The notes under the pieces are model-generated. The model made no database searches. It was not told the origin of the DNA and saw only the letters and a program-made list of their open reading frames with translations. This document shows positions 33,364-48,557 of a stretch of DNA of 64,000 nt, piece by piece. The stretch spans positions 118,894 to 182,893 of the forward strand of contig MU001677.1 of NCBI GenBank assembly GCA_010093515.1, given 5' to 3'. Origin of the DNA: Lineolata rhizophorae. Taxonomy: Eukaryota; Ascomycota; Dothideomycetes; Lineolatales; Lineolataceae. A program made the translations under genes and the position numbers. Position 1 is the first letter of the stretch; every line of letters starts with the position of its first letter.

Positions 33364-35957
33364 GGTCGCTTAGGGTGCGGGAGGTATGGTCGGCGTTGGC
33401 GTTACCTGAGGCTGAGTGAGGGGCGCCTCGTGGCGCAAGGGTCGTTGAATGAGGTCGAGAGACGGTATGCGTGGTAGGGGGGAAAAGGCACGCAATTTGC
33501 GTATATATGCCGAGGGCGTTTACTCGGTGGGAGCGAGGAACGGTGAGTCAGAAGGAGGAAAGGTCGGCGGAGGATCGACGAGGTAGTAAAAAAGCGCTGT
33601 GCTCCAGGTTGCCGTTGCGAGTGGCGTGGCGGGGTCTCTTGCGTCGATTGGCTGCTGCTGGCCCGTGGCGCAGTTCGGGACTTATGATTGTCCTGCTCTC
33701 AGACTTTTGCACTCAGGCCTTTTTCATTTTCTGTTTAGTTGCTGCCTCACAGTGCAAGCAGGCCTTCACCGCCGAAAGCTGCTACTCAGGCACGAAAATT
33801 GCTCCCATGATGTTACGCTACTTGATTTTTGTTTGTTGGGCTAAATGCGTATGTTGGTGCATGTGTGTGGGCACAAAGTCCCACCATGTCTCCTAGCTAC
33901 CCTTGCTCCCATCAATGAAAAGTCTCCGCCCACTAAGATTAAAAAATGACTGAAGTCTCGGCTAGCTTCGATACAGTTGTTGCCTGCTATTTAGCAGACC
34001 GCAAAAAGCGACGGCGGGCTCTGGCACCTATGAGTAGAAGAGATCAGTTACTTTTTCATTATACACTCTTTAATCTCGCGTGCAACTTGATTCAGACGAA
34101 CCTTAGTCTCCAAAGCCTTGGATGGGAAACGGCTCCCTCGGCAAGGCTCTAAAAGAGATCTCAGCTGGTCGGGATGATTTCGAACATGGTGCGGAGTGTA
34201 AAACTCTAGGACTGAAACCCGCAGGTTGACGAGGTCGCGACCTAAAATCGTGTTTTCGAAGAATCTGGCGCGGCACGCACCCTGTGAGATAATGTACAGC
34301 CCAAGCCGCCGAAGGTGTTCCGGATAAATCTAGAAGGCATAACAGACTGACAGTTGCCTTAGTTTAAGGTCGAACTCCCTGATAGCACTCCTCTCATCGC
34401 AACCATATAGCTGGACGCATAGCCGGGCGTGCTTCCTGATATACTCAACCGCTAGTTGCCGAAGCAAATGGCATGACTGGAATGCACCGCGTAATGCCTT
34501 AGGGATGCTTGGCGAGGCCTGTTCATTTGCTAGTTTGTACGGCCAAACCTACGTGTCTCTTCATGGCTTTTGGACGCTGATACAGCTGCATGGGATCGTA
34601 GAATAGACAAACGGGGCCACGCAATAGGAGGAAACATACGGCGCCCTATTTCACTTGAGAAGATGTCAGATATTGAGCATACCAGGAGCTCACCAGCCAG
34701 GGTTCTGAGGGAAACGTGAATCAGGGCGAAGAAGCAATCATGCAGTGCACCAGGCTCACCTTATAAGAAACACGTTCAGAGTTTGTACCGAACTGCTGCC
34801 TCCGAGCATTTGGAGAGCTATATCTCTCGGCGCGTAAACGCCCGCGATCTCCACTCAACTAGTTGCTCCTTGCCCACAAACCCTCCCCAGAAGATCCGGA
34901 AAGCACGGGATCCAGTCATGTATCCCTGGAGTTGGAATTGGCACTATGGACTCCGACTCCGCGACACCTAGCAACCCCACTACTCCCACAACCATCCCAC
35001 CGCGCCCAGCGACCCGCAGCATCAAAGCCCACGAACACGCGCCCAGCATCCTAGCAGCATGCCCGGCCCAGAAATACCCCGCAATACCTACATAGCTATC
35101 CCAGCCAACCCATCCCAATCCCGACCAGCGCAGTCCCAGCCCCCGCCGACCAGCCGGGCCGGGATGCCGCGTCGATGCGGCGGCGGCAGCAGCGGCGGCG
35201 GCAGCGGCAACGACGGACGGAGCCCCCGCAGGACGGATAGAGGCCGGGGGGAGGGGGGTTGCGCTCTCTTTCTACAGAGGAATGAGCGCAGGGAGGCGGT
35301 TGGAGGGCGGCGGCTTCGGAGCAGTCCCGTCCCTGGCGCAGTGCCGGGGCACGAGGGACAGAGCCGGGGAAAGAGCAGGGCACGCGAGAGCGTGATGAAA
35401 AGGGGAGCCAAACGGCAAAGCAGGGGGAGCGGCGTGGCGGCCTGGAGCTCTCGAACGCGTCTATCCACCTATCCATCCCATCCCATCCCCAGCCGGGAAG
35501 TTGGGTTGGTCAGCACGGTCACACGTTTGAACCAGTCCGTATTTCAAATTGTAGCTTCGTTCGAAACCTCGACGGCAGATTACAAAAAAGAGTAAGAAAA
35601 GGGAAAAAAAAAAAAAGAGCCAAAAACCAACACATAGAGTAAACCAAAACACAAGAGCAGCATTCCGCGCAAAGCCAATTAGCAATACGCCTTCGCACGC
35701 CCCAGTAGTAGTAATAGTAGTGGTTAGTAGTCGTCAACATCGAGTTTCCGATCCATCGCACGCATGCATCTCTCGCCTCACACACATGAAAACTGTACAC
35801 GGCAGCGGCCGCCGCCGCCCCAAGAATCTCCTCCATTTCCAATCTTCCTTCGCAAACACTCCCCCCACCTCCAGCTCCAGCTCCAGCTGCAGCTGCTGCC
35901 CAACGCCACCACGGGCCCACCACGGGCCCGCCCGCCCAACTTGCCCCCGCCACAACC
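33364..35957. other. Intergenic, nothing recognised
   Basis: 2.6 kb without a recognised gene. The first part is the CCDC124-like promoter; 33900-34800 is AT-richer with no long frame. From about 34850 several overlapping frames up to 178 codons occur on both strands in GC-rich sequence with Pro/Arg/Ser products and no motif. A hexanucleotide repeat of the type CTCCAG lies at about 35868-35890, just downstream of the chitin synthase stop. Confidence 0.45.
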
Positions 35958-39159
<3,202 letters not shown>

Positions 39160-39501
39160 GGCGGAGGAGGTTGAGTGCAAGGGAAAGACAGGCGTTGACG
39201 GCGGATCAAAGGCGACGATGCGGTGGGTCAGCCGTCAGGGTCGACCAGCAGGCGAACGGGGCCTGTTTTTTGGGAAGAAGTGAAAATCCGGGGTGGAGGG
39301 AATGCTAGAGCCGACGATGAGGTACTGGCGAAACAAGGGGTGTGCAACGAGTGGCTGTCCCCGCCGATCCGGGAGAGATGGGGCGATGGGGCGCGTGGCG
39401 ACGGGACGGGCAACGCGAGCAGTTGCGTGTGAAGGGGGGAAGAAGAAGGACGATATTTGGGCGCGAAGGGGACGCGGCCTAAGGTAGTTGTAGGGCCAGG
39501 A

Positions 39502-39522
39502 GGGAGAGGGAGAGGGAGAGGG
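39502..39522 (+). repeat. GGG-AGA array, G-quadruplex motif
   Basis: Four GGG runs separated by AGA three times (39502-39504, 39508-39510, 39514-39516, 39520-39522). This meets the standard quadruplex pattern with 3-nt loops. It lies about 345 bp upstream of the chitin synthase start on the template strand of that gene. Confidence 0.8.
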
Positions 39523-42164
39523 AGAGTTAGCGGGCCGCAGCAGCTGAGCGAGGCCGGGGGTGGAGCGAGGGCGAGCCCGGGAGGGAGAATGATCAGGGCT
39601 TGGCCCGGGGGGCGTTCCGCGCCTGCGCGCTGCCATAAGCGGCATGGGCCCCCTTGGCCCAAGGCCGCGGGCCCCACGCGCTTGTCCCGCAGCGCCTGCG
39701 CTCTCCCTCTCACACCTCCTCGTGCGGCTCGCGGCGCCGAAGCTTTTTCTTTTGGTGCTGAGTGGCTGAGTGGCTGAGCTGCACGCGGCAGTCTAGTTTC
39801 GCGTCTCCTCACGCCAGCTGCCTGGCCAGCCGGCGCATTAGCTAAGTGCCCAGCCGCTCCGGCTTTCCTGAGCCGTGACAATCCTCCGTCGCCGTACGGA
39901 GTACGCACATTGCGGACAGCAAAACTCCTGCTCCGCCGAGTCCTCGCGCAAAAAAAGGGCGGCGCGCCCGTGCAACGGCGCCGGGCAGCGTCCTGCAACA
40001 AGAAGTTGACCACCGCGTCTCTTGGCTGTGGCGGGACCCTTTTCGCGCCGTTTGACTGGTTAGCCGCGCGTACTAGCCAAGGCCAAAAATAGCCTCCATT
40101 CCCCCTTGCCCAGGGCTCCAGTCCCCGTCCGCAAGTTACAATCGCTCTTCTAGCTCTGGCAAAACGCGCAGAAAGAAATACAAAATGCATTATATTGAGC
40201 TTGCCTGACGTCTGCTTTTCAGTGCAGGCTCATATCAGCCACGCGGCAAGGGTTCCCGCAATTGTTTCAGGGGACGGGAGGGAGCTGGAACCAGACCCCA
40301 TAGGCCGCGTGATGACATCGGGGGGCTCACCTTCCTCCCTATCGACCTCTTGTTTTCTATCTCTCGTCTGCTGCTATCCGCTGCTTTCCGTAAAAGGGCC
40401 ACGGCGCGGCAGTGAAGAGCGCCAGCGAGCGACAAAAAGGCCCACGGTTCTGTCCGGCCGCGAGTCTCGTCCACAGGCCCAGCCTACGCCGACTGGGCTG
40501 CAGATTGAAGGCCGCGTCCGGCTGGCATGCCGCCCACACGGTCGGAGACTTTGCCGTAACGATTCTCCTGTCCATCTCTAGATGGGACATCCGCTAGGCA
40601 GTAGAGTATCCTACTACCGTATGTACCTAGCTGTGCACACACTATTGCTAGGTTTTGCAGTCTTACTCAGCCGGCATATACTGCGCGGTCGACACTTGCT
40701 TCCCCACCAAGCCATGTCTCCAACCCAGCCACACACATGCCACGGAGGACGGATCAAGAGAGACCTCCTACTCGATCCCAGCCCGCCACAACGCGCCCAG
40801 CTCCAGCGAGAACGGGCCTACCTACCTACACTCCGTACTGTGCTACATACCTACCCGTGTGGTATGCGCAGCGTGCGAGCGAGCGTGCAGCACGCACCGC
40901 GCCCACCCCTCCTGCGCCCGCCCAGCCGCGCTGACACCACCATCACCACCCACCACCTACCACCGCCCCGCCATCCAACCACGGCCACGCCGAGACCCCA
41001 GCTCTCGCCGACCACAACGTCCAGCCCCGCTCTTGCGGCAGGCAAGAGGAAGGAAGAAAGAAAGAAAGAAAAAAACCTGAATTGCCCTGCATGCCAGATG
41101 CGGGGCGTCCAGCTGGGTGAGTGCCTAGGTAGCTTGCTGCGGCGCTGGTCAAGGCGGTCTGGGTGATGCCGTGGTACGCACTCAGTACAATTCGTAGCGG
41201 TGGGGGAGTTGCGAGTTGTCGGGCTGCACAGCCTCGATGCTATGCGCTAATCAAAACGACTTGTGGCGGGACTCGGGCTGTGGCGCGGACGGGGGCCCCA
41301 CACGTTCCGCTTTTAGGATTCGGTCGTCGGCGGTCGGTGGTCGGAGTTCGTGTTCTTCCTCTTCCTTGGGGCTTCTTCTGCCCTGGGACCCGTGGCTCCA
41401 AGCGGCGTCGCCGGGGCCGCGAAACCGGTTCGTTTTGCCTTGCCTCTGCCCTTCTCGCCTGGTTGGCTCCCAGGCAGAAGACGCAGGACTTGCGCCGGAG
41501 TCGCCAAGACGTCCCCCCGACGATCCCGCCAATTTCACCCGCGAATGAAGCGCCCGAGCGATCCCTGGCGTTTCGTGGGACCAAACGCACAGTGCACAGC
41601 AGCCCAGCAACAAAGAGGGAAAAAAAAAAAAAGAGAGAGAGAGAAGGGTGGGCCTCTCCGTGGACGGAGTGGCACATGTAGAAACAACCCCCGGAGCAGC
41701 GGGCGGATTCGTTGGGACGGCACGGTCCACGGGACGGGTCTGCAAGGGGCTGCCCGGGGTGTCCGCGCGGGACGGCGATCTGCACCGCCGTTTTGTCGCC
41801 CCGGTTGATTTGAGCGGCCGGCCAGACGACAGAGCCTCTCTTGTCTTCATCTCCGGGCGCATCATCGGCTCTGCATGTGTGTGCGTGTGTGCGAGCTGCG
41901 CCACGATCTCCTTTTCTCTTTTCGCCATGCCGCGGCGCCTTGTGTGTGCCATACCTATGTATCTAGGGCTAGCCGGACTAGCGGGTCGGGGACAGCGGCA
42001 GCGGCGCATGTACAGGAGCTCAGGAGGCTCGGAGTGCGTATGTATTTCCTAGTTCGTTCCTAGTCCGAGCGCCGCAATCTGGGGGGACGGGGGTGAATAC
42101 ATATGGCACATGGCGTCATACGGTCCATCATTGCCCCTGGATCGGTTTGGAATGCCGGGGTCCA

Positions 42165-42181
42165 TACGGAGCTACTCCGTA
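42165..42181. repeat. Perfect inverted repeat TACGGAG/CTCCGTA
   Basis: Seven-base arms with a 3-base spacer (CTA). The same half-site occurs elsewhere in the window's intergenic DNA, and a TACGTAC run follows directly. Function unknown. Confidence 0.75.
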
Positions 42182-43253
42182 CGTACAGTACATACAAAAA
42201 GGGTCTGGCCCTAACCTGTCCGGTTGAACGGTCCGACGTCGACTCGGGGAGTCCCAACGTTCCTCGGGAGTCGACCGTCGTCGCGTCCGCTTGACGGCAC
42301 TTTGAAGCTTCCACCGAGCTTTGCGCGCATCTTTTGAACGGAACACCATGATTGCAACCTAACAGCTTGGGAACATGCCACGCTGAACGTCGACCGGAGA
42401 AGACGAGTCCAGCCTGTGCTCGAAATGCGCCAAGTTGAAATTAATGAGTTCCTCGCCTCTGCCGATCTCGACTTTGCATCCCGGTCGATGCGTGGTAAGC
42501 GTCTGCACTTCGGCCTCCCGACTGCATGTGCTACGTGCTTCTTTCATTCTAAAATTATCCACATGATGATTTTGACGTCTATCGTCCACACTCGTCTTGC
42601 GTGCTCGACTGCCGAGCGAAGGCCGTCGCAAAGATTAGTTCGCACGGCGTTTCTGGAGCCCCGAGTCCAGGAACGGTCAGTCCAAGACCTGGCCAGTACA
42701 GGGTATCTCGGGCAGAGATATCGGAGAAAGTCGATCGGCCTGCCTATTGCAGAGTGGTTCCGATTCGGTAAATTCAGCGCTGTTGTAATCGGATCATTGA
42801 ACGGGCAAGGAGACTAGAAACGCTACAATCATGGCTGCCAGCCTTGCCTTCTGCCCAGAATTTGCAGTCCAACAGTCAATCTATCGGTTTAAACCAATCA
42901 TTCATCGTCAGCAGGCAGTGCGCACAGACCACTTTGACCAGAGAACATCTTCAACTTCGAATCACCTTGCATCTGGGTTCGTTTGCTCAGAGCAACGAGC
43001 AAGAAGTGAAAATACTTCTCAAAAACGGGCCTTCAAGTAATTGTCCTCAGTTTCTGGAATTAAGACCGATTGTGTGAGTTCACACGCTTTTCCACCCAAC
43101 AATTGCTCCGTCGTTCCAAACCGAGGGGAGATCGTCAAACCACAGCAAAGCCCACGAGCAGACCGACGAACACCCACCACCTTCCCCCCCTCCTTCCCAC
43201 CCCTCTCTCCCTCCCCCTCAAGCCTTCCCCATCAATCCTCCCACCCGCCCACA

Positions 43254-44232
43254 ATGTCCACCCCTCCCCCGCCTCTCCCCTCCCCCCACCCTACCCACCT
43301 CATCCTCGTCTGCTGCCACGCCACCTACCTCGGCCCCTCCTCGCCCTCCTCGCCCTCGCCCTCCCCCTACGCCGAATCCTCCTGGCTCCTGCACCCCTAC
43401 CAGCGCAGCGCCGGCTCCCGCCCCGGCGAGCACCTGACCTTCGTCGCGCACGCACGCGCCGGGCTCGACCTGCTGCGCCACGGCTGCGGCGGCGAGGGCG
43501 ACGGCCTGCTCGTGCTGTCGGGCGGGGCGACGGCGGCGCGGGCCCGCAGCGAGGCTCGCGGGTACCGGGCGGTGCTGCGGTGGGTGGCGGGGCGCGAGGA
43601 CGGCGGCGACGGCGGGGCGGCCGCGCGCGTCGTGCTCGAGGAGCGGGCGACGGATAGCTTCCAGAACTTGGTGTTTGGGATCGTGGAGTTCAGGCGGGTG
43701 GCGGGGGGGTATCCGGAGAGGATCACGGTCGTGTCGCATGGGTTTAAGTGGGAGCGGTTTATGGTAGGGTGTTTTTTTTTTCCTTTTCTTTTCTTTTCTT
43801 TTCTAGGGGGCGAGGGTTTGGGGCCTGGGGGCGCTGATCGCTGGAGTGTAGAATGTGCACGCTGCTGCTATTGGTTGGCCTCGGGATGCCATACGCTTCG
43901 TGGGTATCAACCCTCCTTTCTCGTGTAAGTCTCCTAGGTCCGTACGCCGTCCCGCAGATTGCATCTGAACGGTCTCTGCTTTAGATGCCGAGTGGCAGCA
44001 AACCGTCAAAGGCGAGCTGGATCACGGTCTGGAACTCTGGCGCAAGGACATCTTCGGCGTGGGGCCTGAATTGTCGAAAAAGAGGAAAGATCGTGGCTGG
44101 GACGAGAAGATGTTAGACGAAGTAGCTGACGGACTGGAAGAATCCGTGCAGAAGTTGATAAAGTGCAACGAGGTGATTGAGCTCGGCTCCTCGGCAACGT
44201 ATGATTTAGATTTGCCATGGAAGAGATCGTAA
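43254..44232 (+). CDS. DUF218 (YdcF/SanA-like) domain protein
   Basis: Three exons: 43254-43763, 43852-43924, 43985-44232; joins keep frame, 276 residues. Pro-rich start, then HLILVCCHATYLG, ESSWLLHPYQ, LLVLSGGATAARARSEARGY, LEERATDSFQNLVFGIVEFR, ITVVSHGFKWERFM and, across the first junction, AAAIGWPRDAIRFVGINPPF. This order matches eukaryotic DUF218 proteins, soluble Rossmann-like proteins whose reaction is not established. The C-terminal exon (DAEWQQ-like then WRKDIFGVGPELSKKRKDRGWDE) fits fungal members. Intron 1 is odd: a T/TTTTC polypyrimidine tract, a first CTAG, a G-run cluster, then the TAG that gives the conserved frame. Using the first acceptor would reach a stop after 14 codons. 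Confidence 0.88.
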
Positions 44233-44593
44233 TTATTGACAGTGGCCACAAGACGGATAGTATGGCTCCAGCTTCACAATTGAAGAGACAGGAGTACTCG
44301 GTGTTCATTCGCGTAGGTGCTATTACATTGAACCCAACAGCCACTTGGCTAGTTGAACATATCAGACAAGCTATCTTCCCACTATTGAGTTGTTGTATTG
44401 ACTTGAATCAAGCATAATCTCACGGCAAGAACCAGGGCCAGGAACGGGAAAGAAACATCGCAACGCCTTTTTTTTTTTTCTTGACTATCAACCCAGAGTT
44501 CTCAAAACAAACATACGAACCGCATCGAAGTACATGATTAATTACGTCGGCTAGCACCGGTCTCTCACCACCACACACTCACCCTATACACAT
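44233..44593. other. Intergenic between convergent genes
   Basis: 3' flanks of the DUF218 and SDR genes. A T13-14 tract lies at about 44467-44480. Nothing else recognised. Confidence 0.5.
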
Positions 44594-45808
44594 TCACAGC
44601 CGCGAATCCCTAGCCCAAAACGCACTCCAAAGATCACCTGCCCACCCAATCCACCCCCTCACCGCCGCCACCCGATTAATCATCCTTATCACACCCCGAT
44701 TCCACACCTCGCTGACCTCCCAGTCGTCCGCATACGCCTCCCAAAGCGCACACTCCACCACCTCACCCTCAGCGTCCTCTCCCTCAGCCGCACCCACGCC
44801 CATCCCAGGGGGCCCAGCGCTCCCCTTCATCCCCCTCGGCCCCACCACCACCGCCCTCCCCACGACGCCCCCGCCCGCGACCAGCCTGCCGGCGGCGTCC
44901 AGCACGTCCTCGACGCGGCCGAGCGCGCCGCCCGCCAGCAGCAGCCGCGCGCCGCGCGTCAGCAGCGGCGTGTCGACGAAGTACGGGCAGACCATGTTGG
45001 CGCGGACGCCGGGCCCGCCGCCCGCCGCCGTCAGCCGCAGCGCCCGGAAGAGCCCGACGAGCGCGTGCTTGGCCGCGCAGTACTGGGGCAGCCCGGCCAC
45101 GGGCATGAGCGAGGCGACGGAGCCGACGAGGAGGAGGTGGCGGTCGCGGCGGCCGGCGGTCGCGGCCGCGGGGCTGGTGCTGCCGCTGCCGCTGCCGCTG
45201 CTGCTGCTGCTGCTGCTGGTCCAAGGGGTCGCCGGAGCGGAGCCCGGGTTCCGCGGCAGGTAGAAGAGCGCGAGGTGGGCGGTGTAGAGGGCGCCGACGG
45301 CGTTGACGTCGGTGATGAGGAAGTCGGGCGGGAGGGGCTCCTCGGCGCCCGTGGCCGGGTCCGTCCTGGCCGGCGGCTTCAGGAGGCAGTCGGGGCGCGC
45401 GACGCCGGCGTTGGCGACCACGGTGTCGATGCCCCCGTGCGGACTGAGCCGGATGGCTTCCTTGAAGAGCGCCGCTTGCGACTCCCACGAGCGCACGTCG
45501 CAGTGCAGGAAGTGGATGCGGCCTTTTTCCGCCGCTTGCGACGCCCCCTTGGCGGGCTCCGCCGCCGCCTCCTCCTCCTCCTGGCCCTCGCCTTGGAACT
45601 CCTTGGCTAGCGCCTCGCCCTTCTCGTCGTCCACGTCGCCAATGACCACGGTGGCGCCGAGCTTGGCCCACTCACGCGCGAAAGCGGCGCCGAAGCCGCT
45701 GGCGCCGCCGGTGATGAGGATGGTGAGGCCGCGGATGGGCGACGGGTCCCAGGGCTTGTCGAGGTCCTTGAGAGGAGGGGAGCACAGGGGCTTCGGCTCC
45801 TCAGCCAT
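44594..45808 (-). CDS. Short-chain dehydrogenase/reductase
   Basis: Single-exon frame of 404 residues. NAD(P)-binding Rossmann motif TGGASGFG at 33-40, an acidic residue at the end of the second strand (VVIGDVDDEKG) suggesting NAD(H), VVANAGVARPDC, and the active-site pair LLVGSVASL and YCAAKHALVGL (Ser, Tyr-X3-Lys). It matches classical SDRs related to 15-hydroxyprostaglandin dehydrogenase-like fungal enzymes; substrate cannot be read. The protein is longer than a 250-300 residue SDR because of an acidic insert near 70-90 and a Ser/Gly run (coded by CTG-type repeats on the plus strand, about 45190-45220). No signal peptide or membrane segment seen. Next to phosphoserine phosphatase on the same strand, 1.2 kb apart, without operon meaning. 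Confidence 0.9.
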   Translation of the reverse strand: MAEEPKPLCSPPLKDLDKPWDPSPIRGLTILITGGASGFGAAFAREWAKLGATVVIGDVDDEKGEALAKEFQGEGQEEEEAAAEPAKGASQAAEKGRIHFLHCDVRSWESQAALFKEAIRLSPHGGIDTVVANAGVARPDCLLKPPARTDPATGAEEPLPPDFLITDVNAVGALYTAHLALFYLPRNPGSAPATPWTSSSSSSSGSGSGSTSPAAATAGRRDRHLLLVGSVASLMPVAGLPQYCAAKHALVGLFRALRLTAAGGGPGVRANMVCPYFVDTPLLTRGARLLLAGGALGRVEDVLDAAGRLVAGGGVVGRAVVVGPRGMKGSAGPPGMGVGAAEGEDAEGEVVECALWEAYADDWEVSEVWNRGVIRMINRVAAVRGWIGWAGDLWSAFWARDSRL

Positions 45809-47003
45809 GACTATAGAATGGAGACGCTGGGATTTGCGGTAAATATTAGCCCTAAACGGTAAACTGAACTTAGGACTGTATTCCTTTCACTGGGCCGAGG
45901 GGAATTGAACGGTTGATTTATCGCTATGAGTGGCAGGTTGAGCTGCGGACGAAACGATCCAAGTTCAAACGCGATGGATGCCAAGATTGGGGGCTCCTTT
46001 TTCTTTTAGATTGCTGCAACGTCAAGCAACTTGATCGGGGGAATCCAGTGGGAGATCGTATGTTGCACGTACAATTTAATTTGTGTCGGCTGGAGTGGTT
46101 TGCTGTACGTGTGAGACCGGAATTTACCCTGCGTTCAATCCGCATTCTGACCTTCAATTTAGCATCTGCAGCGACCGCTAAGGCTGTAGCCTAGCAGAAT
46201 GCCTACGCTTGCCCGTATACAACCTGTCGAGGGAAGTCTGAATAGGACGTACGTGGGGCTACAGGCCGGCAGCAAGAGCCAAGTTACCAGTCGTCGTTGA
46301 ACGAAGAACTGAAGTTGTTGTGCGGGTCTAGTCTAGTCCTGCGGGGTACGAGAGAACTGCAGCCACTTCACGTGCACCACGTGATATCTCGAAATTTACA
46401 AACATGTATAAATTGTTAAAGCGACTAGAAATTGCTTAGTATATCGATGATTTCATGGTGTATGTAGCAACCGATCCTTGAAGGACGGACGATTGCTTAG
46501 CGTCTTAAAAGCGCCTAAGAGCACTAAGAGTGCCTCGGAACATCAAACGTATGTCGGTGTACTAAATCGATGTCAGAAGCGGCGAAATCAAAACCGCAAA
46601 CTCAAAATTGCTTTAAAAAATCCTAGACTCCGTCCCATGCCTACTCATTTGCGGGTGCCCTGGAATATCTTACCTCTACAGTAGGTACATAGTAGCCGCA
46701 GCCCGTGTCTCCACGCTCATGGGTATCTCCAAATACGACGCCACACCGAATCGCAAGAGAGCAATATCAAGTTCATTNNNNNNNNNNAAAAAAAAAAAAA
46801 AAGAAAGAAAGAAAGAAGGGAAGAAAAATGTATATTCCAAAGAAAAAACGGCATGCCATGTCCATCACCTCAGTCCCGGCCCACCCTATCCGTCAAGCCC
46901 GAGCGCATTGCTGCCAGCGGCTCCGACAACCCACCACAATAGCATCGTCGCCCTTCTGGCCCTCGAACCGCTAGCCCCCCAGCCCCAAAATCATCCCTCC
47001 AAC
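45809..47003. other. Intergenic with assembly gap
   Basis: SDR promoter side, then AT-rich sequence without recognised genes. Ten Ns at 46778-46787 are directly followed by a poly-A and AAAG-type tract, a typical assembly break at a simple repeat. The true gap size is unknown. Small frames crossing the gap are not meaningful. Confidence 0.6.
46778..46787. other. Assembly gap (10 N)
   Basis: Ten undetermined bases next to an A-rich microsatellite. Confidence 1.
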
Positions 47004-48340
47004 CTACTCCCCCTCCCCCTCCTCCCCCTCCTCCAACAACAACTCCTCCTGCTCCTCCTCCGTCAAGCCCAATAGATACAACACGTCCGTCAGGCTGCCC
47101 GTGTTCAACCTGGCCGGGGCCTCGAGTTGGACCCTGGCCTTGGCGTTGACGGCGACGCCCAGGCCGGCCACCTCCATCATCAGCAGGTCGTTTGCGCCGT
47201 CGCCGACGACGAGCGTCTGGGCCAGCAGGGCGCCCTCGTCGCGCGCGAAGCGGCGCACGAGGTCGCGCTTGCGCGCCGCGTGCACGATGGGGCCGACGAG
47301 CTCGCCCGTCAGCGCGGCGCCGTCGGGCGAGACGGCGAGCGCGTTGGCGGCGAAGCGGTCGAGCCCGAGCTCGGCCGCCAGCCAGGCGGCCATGGGCTCA
47401 AAGCCGCCCGAGAGGACGGCGGTGCGGACGCCGAGGCGGCGCAGGGCGCGGACGAGGGCGCGGGCGCCCGGCACCACGTCGACGGCGCGCTTGACGTCGT
47501 CCCAGACGGTGGCCGGGACGCCGGCCAGGAGCGCGCAGCGCTGGCGCAGGCTGGTCTCGAAGTCGACGTCGCCGTTCATGGCGGCGGCGGTGAGGGCGGC
47601 GACGCGCTCGGCCACGCCGGCCGCGCGCGCCACCTCGTCGATGACCTCCTGCGCGATCAGCGTCGAGTCCATGTCGAAGACGGCGAGCCGCTTGTGGGTG
47701 CGGTGCACCGACGCCGGCTGGAACACGGCCTCGACCGACCACGACAGCTCGAACCGCGACGTCGTGTCGGCGCGGCGCAGCGTCGCCGCGCTGATGCCGG
47801 CCGGGACCGGGAAGGTGACCTCGACGACGCGCGGGTGGGGCTCGGCGTCGAGGGCCCGCGTCGTCCAGCCCGTCGTCGTCTCTCCTCCTCCTCCTGCTCC
47901 TCCTGCCCCCATCCCCGCCGTCTCCGGACCGGCTTCCAGCCCTTCCCCGGGCGCGCCCGCCGGGTCCTCGGCCCCGTCCCCGACCTCGGCCGCGATCGTC
48001 TCCCGCACCGCCTCCTCGAACGCCGTCAGGCAGCTGCGGCTCACGTAGCCGCCGAACAGCCGGTCCAGCTGGCCGCCCGTGGCCTCGGCCGGCGGCGGCT
48101 CGAGCGGGTACTGGCTCATGTCGTCCGTGGGCACGGCGCCCTCGGACAGCGCCTGCAGCGAGGCCTCGGAGCGCGAGGTGCGGTGGTGGTGGTCTGGGAG
48201 CAGGGTCGAGGCCGTGGGAGAGCGCGGCGAAAGGGGCGACTGGGCCGAGGGCGGCGCCGGCGCGGGCACGGGGATGAGGAGCGTCGTGGAAGCGGAGCTG
48301 GGGCCGTTGGAAGAAGACGCAGGCGCGCCGGGAAGCGTGC

Positions 48341-48371
<31 letters not shown>

Positions 48372-48557
48372 GCCGAGCACGGAGGACGACGAGCGCAGCG
48401 AGTGCGCGCCGCTGTGTGGGGAGAGCGGCGACGTGGGCTGGTCGAGTTGCGGGTGCCGCGGGTGCGTCGACTTGTAGAAGAGGGTTGCGACGATTTTTTT
48501 TGGGCGCGGAGGCGGGGCGGGCGCTGGCGTCGGCGTCGTTGTCGTGAGAGGCTGCAT
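47004..48557 (-). CDS. ser2: Phosphoserine phosphatase
   Basis: HAD-family enzyme for the last step of serine synthesis from 3-phosphoglycerate (phosphoserine to serine). Single exon; I start at 48557 (MQPLTTTTPTP), giving 517 residues, because the longer frame upstream to 48872 codes for sequence without motifs. Residues 1-240 are Pro/Ser/Gly-rich with a poly-Gly run and an ACT-like remnant is not clear. The catalytic half has the nucleophile motif FDMDSTLIAQEVIDE (Asp at about 295 and 297), the cap with AMNGDVDFETSLRQRCALL, VLSGGFEPM, and VVGDGANDLLMM. The end GSLTDVLYLLGL is typical. The N-terminal extension is longer than in yeast Ser2, as in other filamentous fungi. Confidence 0.93.

Larger units (their letters stand above)
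39160..43253. promoter_or_regulatory. Long 5' flank between divergent chitin synthase and DUF218 genes
   Basis: 4.1 kb, GC-rich, no recognised gene. It holds several purine tracts: a GGGAGA array at 39502-39522, an AAAG-type tract near 41050-41070, and A13 followed by GA repeats near 41618-41645. Perfect TACGGAG/CTCCGTA inverted repeats occur (42165-42181, and a shorter one near 39893-39905). Overlapping frames up to 320 codons (39228-40190 minus, 41251-42009 minus) code for Pro/Arg/Ser-rich products without motifs and are treated as chance. Much of it may be untranslated leader and promoter of the chitin synthase gene. Confidence 0.5.

Noticed and set aside
39228-40190. 320-codon minus-strand frame upstream of the chitin synthase
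   Set aside because: Could be an upstream frame in the leader, but composition is Pro/Arg/Ala-rich with no motif and GC-rich DNA gives such frames by chance.
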